Source: Roseateles sp. SL47 (GTDB lineage: Bacteria > Pseudomonadota > Gammaproteobacteria > Burkholderiales > Burkholderiaceae_C). From it: a DNA stretch of 64,000 nucleotides. The stretch lies in the NCBI RefSeq assembly GCF_026625885.1, contig NZ_CP113068.1, forward strand, positions 1,240,001 to 1,304,000. Reading direction: 5' to 3'. The position numbers and the translations under genes were made by a program. Under the pieces are notes generated by a model that ran no database searches, had not been told where the DNA came from, and was given only the letters and a program-made list of their open reading frames with translations. Positions 62,723 through 64,000 of the stretch are shown piece after piece (the first letter of the stretch is position 1; every line of letters starts with the position of its first letter).

Positions 62723-63280
62723 TCAGTGGCGCAGGCCCTTGTCTGCCATCTCTGCCATCTTTTCGGCCAACAGCGCTTCCTTGCGCTGCTGCAGACGTTC
62801 ACCCATCTCCACCAGGTCCAGGCGGGACTTCTTCACCTTGGGGAACATCTCGTTCTGTTCTTCCTTGACGTGGTGCTTCACCCATTCACCCATCACGGTG
62901 ATCTTGGCCTCGTAATCCTCGCCATCCGGCTCCACGCCTTCCACGGCGGTGATCAGGTCCTTCACGCTCTGGTGTTCCACACGGGCCTCGGGCACCATTT
63001 CCTTGTCCTTGAGGGCGGCCTGCACTTCGGGGTAGAGGATCTCTTCCTCGATCTGGGCGTGTACTGTCAGCTCCAGGCAGATCTGCGACACGATCTGCTT
63101 CTTCTTGGCCGCAGAGCGGGTCTTCTTGAATTGCTCGAACAGCTCGTTCACCTTCTTGTGATCGGCGCGCAGCAGAGTGATGGCATCCGGGGCCTTCTTC
63201 ACGGCGGTGGCACGGCGTGGGGTGGCAGCCGTGCGGCGCGTGGAGGTTTTGCGGCTGGCTGTTGTGGCTTGCGTGGGCAT
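62723..63280 (-). CDS. Hemerythrin HHE-domain protein with basic N-terminal tail
   Basis: A 185-residue protein. The first 30 residues are rich in Lys, Arg, Ala and Thr ('TASRKTSTRRTAATPRRAT'), like a nucleic-acid-binding tail. The HHE domain shows 'LRADHKKVNELFEQF', 'HAQIEEEILYPEV', 'EHQSVKDLI' and 'WVKHHVKEEQNEMFP', which provide the His/Glu ligands of a di-iron site. Such proteins sense or bind oxygen, nitric oxide or metals. GGAG seven bases before the ATG at 63280 supports that start over the longer frame to 63322. Confidence 0.88.
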   Translation of the reverse strand: MPTQATTASRKTSTRRTAATPRRATAVKKAPDAITLLRADHKKVNELFEQFKKTRSAAKKKQIVSQICLELTVHAQIEEEILYPEVQAALKDKEMVPEARVEHQSVKDLITAVEGVEPDGEDYEAKITVMGEWVKHHVKEEQNEMFPKVKKSRLDLVEMGERLQQRKEALLAEKMAEMADKGLRH

Positions 63281-64000
63281 GAGGGAACTCCTTGCGGATG
63301 TGCAGGGTTGCGATGCAAGCAACGGGCAAGCCCGATGCCCACGGAGAGAGCGCCGGTTCTGTCATTGTTGCCGCTTGCCTGACCGAATGCCTGGCGCCCT
63401 GCGGCAACGACCACGCCGCTACCACCATGCCGGCACCACCACGCCACCACCACCGCGCCCGGCTCCACCGTCCAGGAAGCGAATCCGGCGCAGTGTGGGT
63501 GACTGCAGGGGCAACCGCAGCCACAGCAGGGGACCAAGCGCCAGCACCAGGACCTGAAACACACGATGGCTTTCGTAGGCCGCCACGACGATGGTGGTGC
63601 GCAGCAGACCCAACAGAACGGAGGCGGCAAGTGGCCGCAGGCGGTGGGTGGCCACCGAGGCAGGATTCAGCATGGCGACGACAGGCGAGGCGCGGGGCAG
63701 TCCAGGTCAGACCGGCTCAGACCGGCTCAAGCAGGGCAAGCGTCACTTACCGGTGCCGATGGCCGGCCAGCAAGCGCGCTGATCCTAGACGGTGGTGGGG
63801 CGCCAACACGCAGTGATGTCGGAGCCCGGTCGACTCAACAACCTGTGGGTCGGACGCCTGTCTCAGCATTCCGGAGGCCCCAGCCAGGGCAGCGCACCGA
63901 TGGGCTCCTGCGCCCAGGCTGGCGATAGTCGAGGCCTTCAACACGGGCCGTCGGTTTTTGGGGGGGAGCATCATGCGCAGGGACGACACCGAGGACTCCA
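63281..64000. other. Region without a well-supported gene
   Basis: About 720 bp. A minus-strand frame at 63419-63673 (84 residues, two hydrophobic stretches) could be a small membrane protein but has no Shine-Dalgarno and no known motif. An ATG at 63973 behind GGAG may open a plus-strand gene that continues beyond the window. Nothing else was recognised. Confidence 0.3.

Noticed and set aside
63747..63989. 80-codon minus frame near the window end
   Set aside because: No domain or ribosome site; looks random.

Overview
The window is a 64 kb, very GC-rich chromosomal segment with short intergenic gaps. Gene content points to a betaproteobacterium of the order Burkholderiales, probably of the Roseateles/Mitsuaria/Rubrivivax kind: a DUF4148 protein, a Gly-rich RRM RNA-binding protein, a Yej-type peptide ABC transporter with several large binding proteins, soxXYZA, opgGH and creBCD. 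The genus is an inference from gene content only. No rRNA, tRNA, CRISPR array, prophage or intact insertion sequence was seen.

Layout. 1-2.4 kb: start of a PAP2-type phosphatase and an OmpR-type two-component pair. 2.4-5.6 kb: LPS genes kdsD-kdsC-lptC plus a short-chain dehydrogenase, closed by a two-way terminator shared with a Gly-rich RNA-binding protein. 6.5-10.9 kb: a BtuF-like metal-receptor protein overlapping creB-creC-creD; creB carries an in-frame 60-bp rearrangement and creD has a cre-tag-like site. 11-24.7 kb: GMC oxidoreductase, M17 aminopeptidase, thioredoxin-like protein, SNF2 helicase, TSUP transporter, HDOD protein, diguanylate cyclase, RluA-type pseudouridine synthase, a divergent MurA and TrhO. 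24.9-31 kb: psd, trpS, an acyl-CoA synthetase, DUF1232 and DUF4148 genes, separated by copies of an ~80-bp interspersed repeat and a LysR-gene remnant. 31.5-40.3 kb: MHS-type MFS transporter, SulP transporter, two tandem TPR-GGDEF proteins and a uracil/xanthine permease. 40.4-50.4 kb: a Yej/Dpp-like ABC transporter divergent from three tandem paralogous solute-binding proteins. 50.5-57.9 kb: glrK-qseG-glrR followed by opgG-opgH. 57.9-62.6 kb (minus strand): a two-subunit molybdenum hydroxylase followed closely by soxX-soxY-soxZ-soxA without soxB. 62.7-64 kb: a hemerythrin-domain protein and a stretch without convincing genes.

The strongest functional story is at 53.9-54.2 kb. Between glrR, which encodes a sigma54 activator, and opgG lie two dyads of the GlrR/QseF type (TGTC-N10-GACA), a consensus IHF site and a consensus -24/-12 sigma54 promoter, in the order and spacing of a classical enhancer-dependent promoter. 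This predicts that the GlrKR envelope-sensing system directly controls osmoregulated periplasmic glucan synthesis, and that opgG mRNA is almost leaderless. Other notable points are the fold-back template-switch signature in creB, the repeat-derived C-terminus of Psd, the SoxB-less sox module with an unusual SoxY tail next to a molybdenum hydroxylase, and the three binding proteins whose linkers contain microsatellites.
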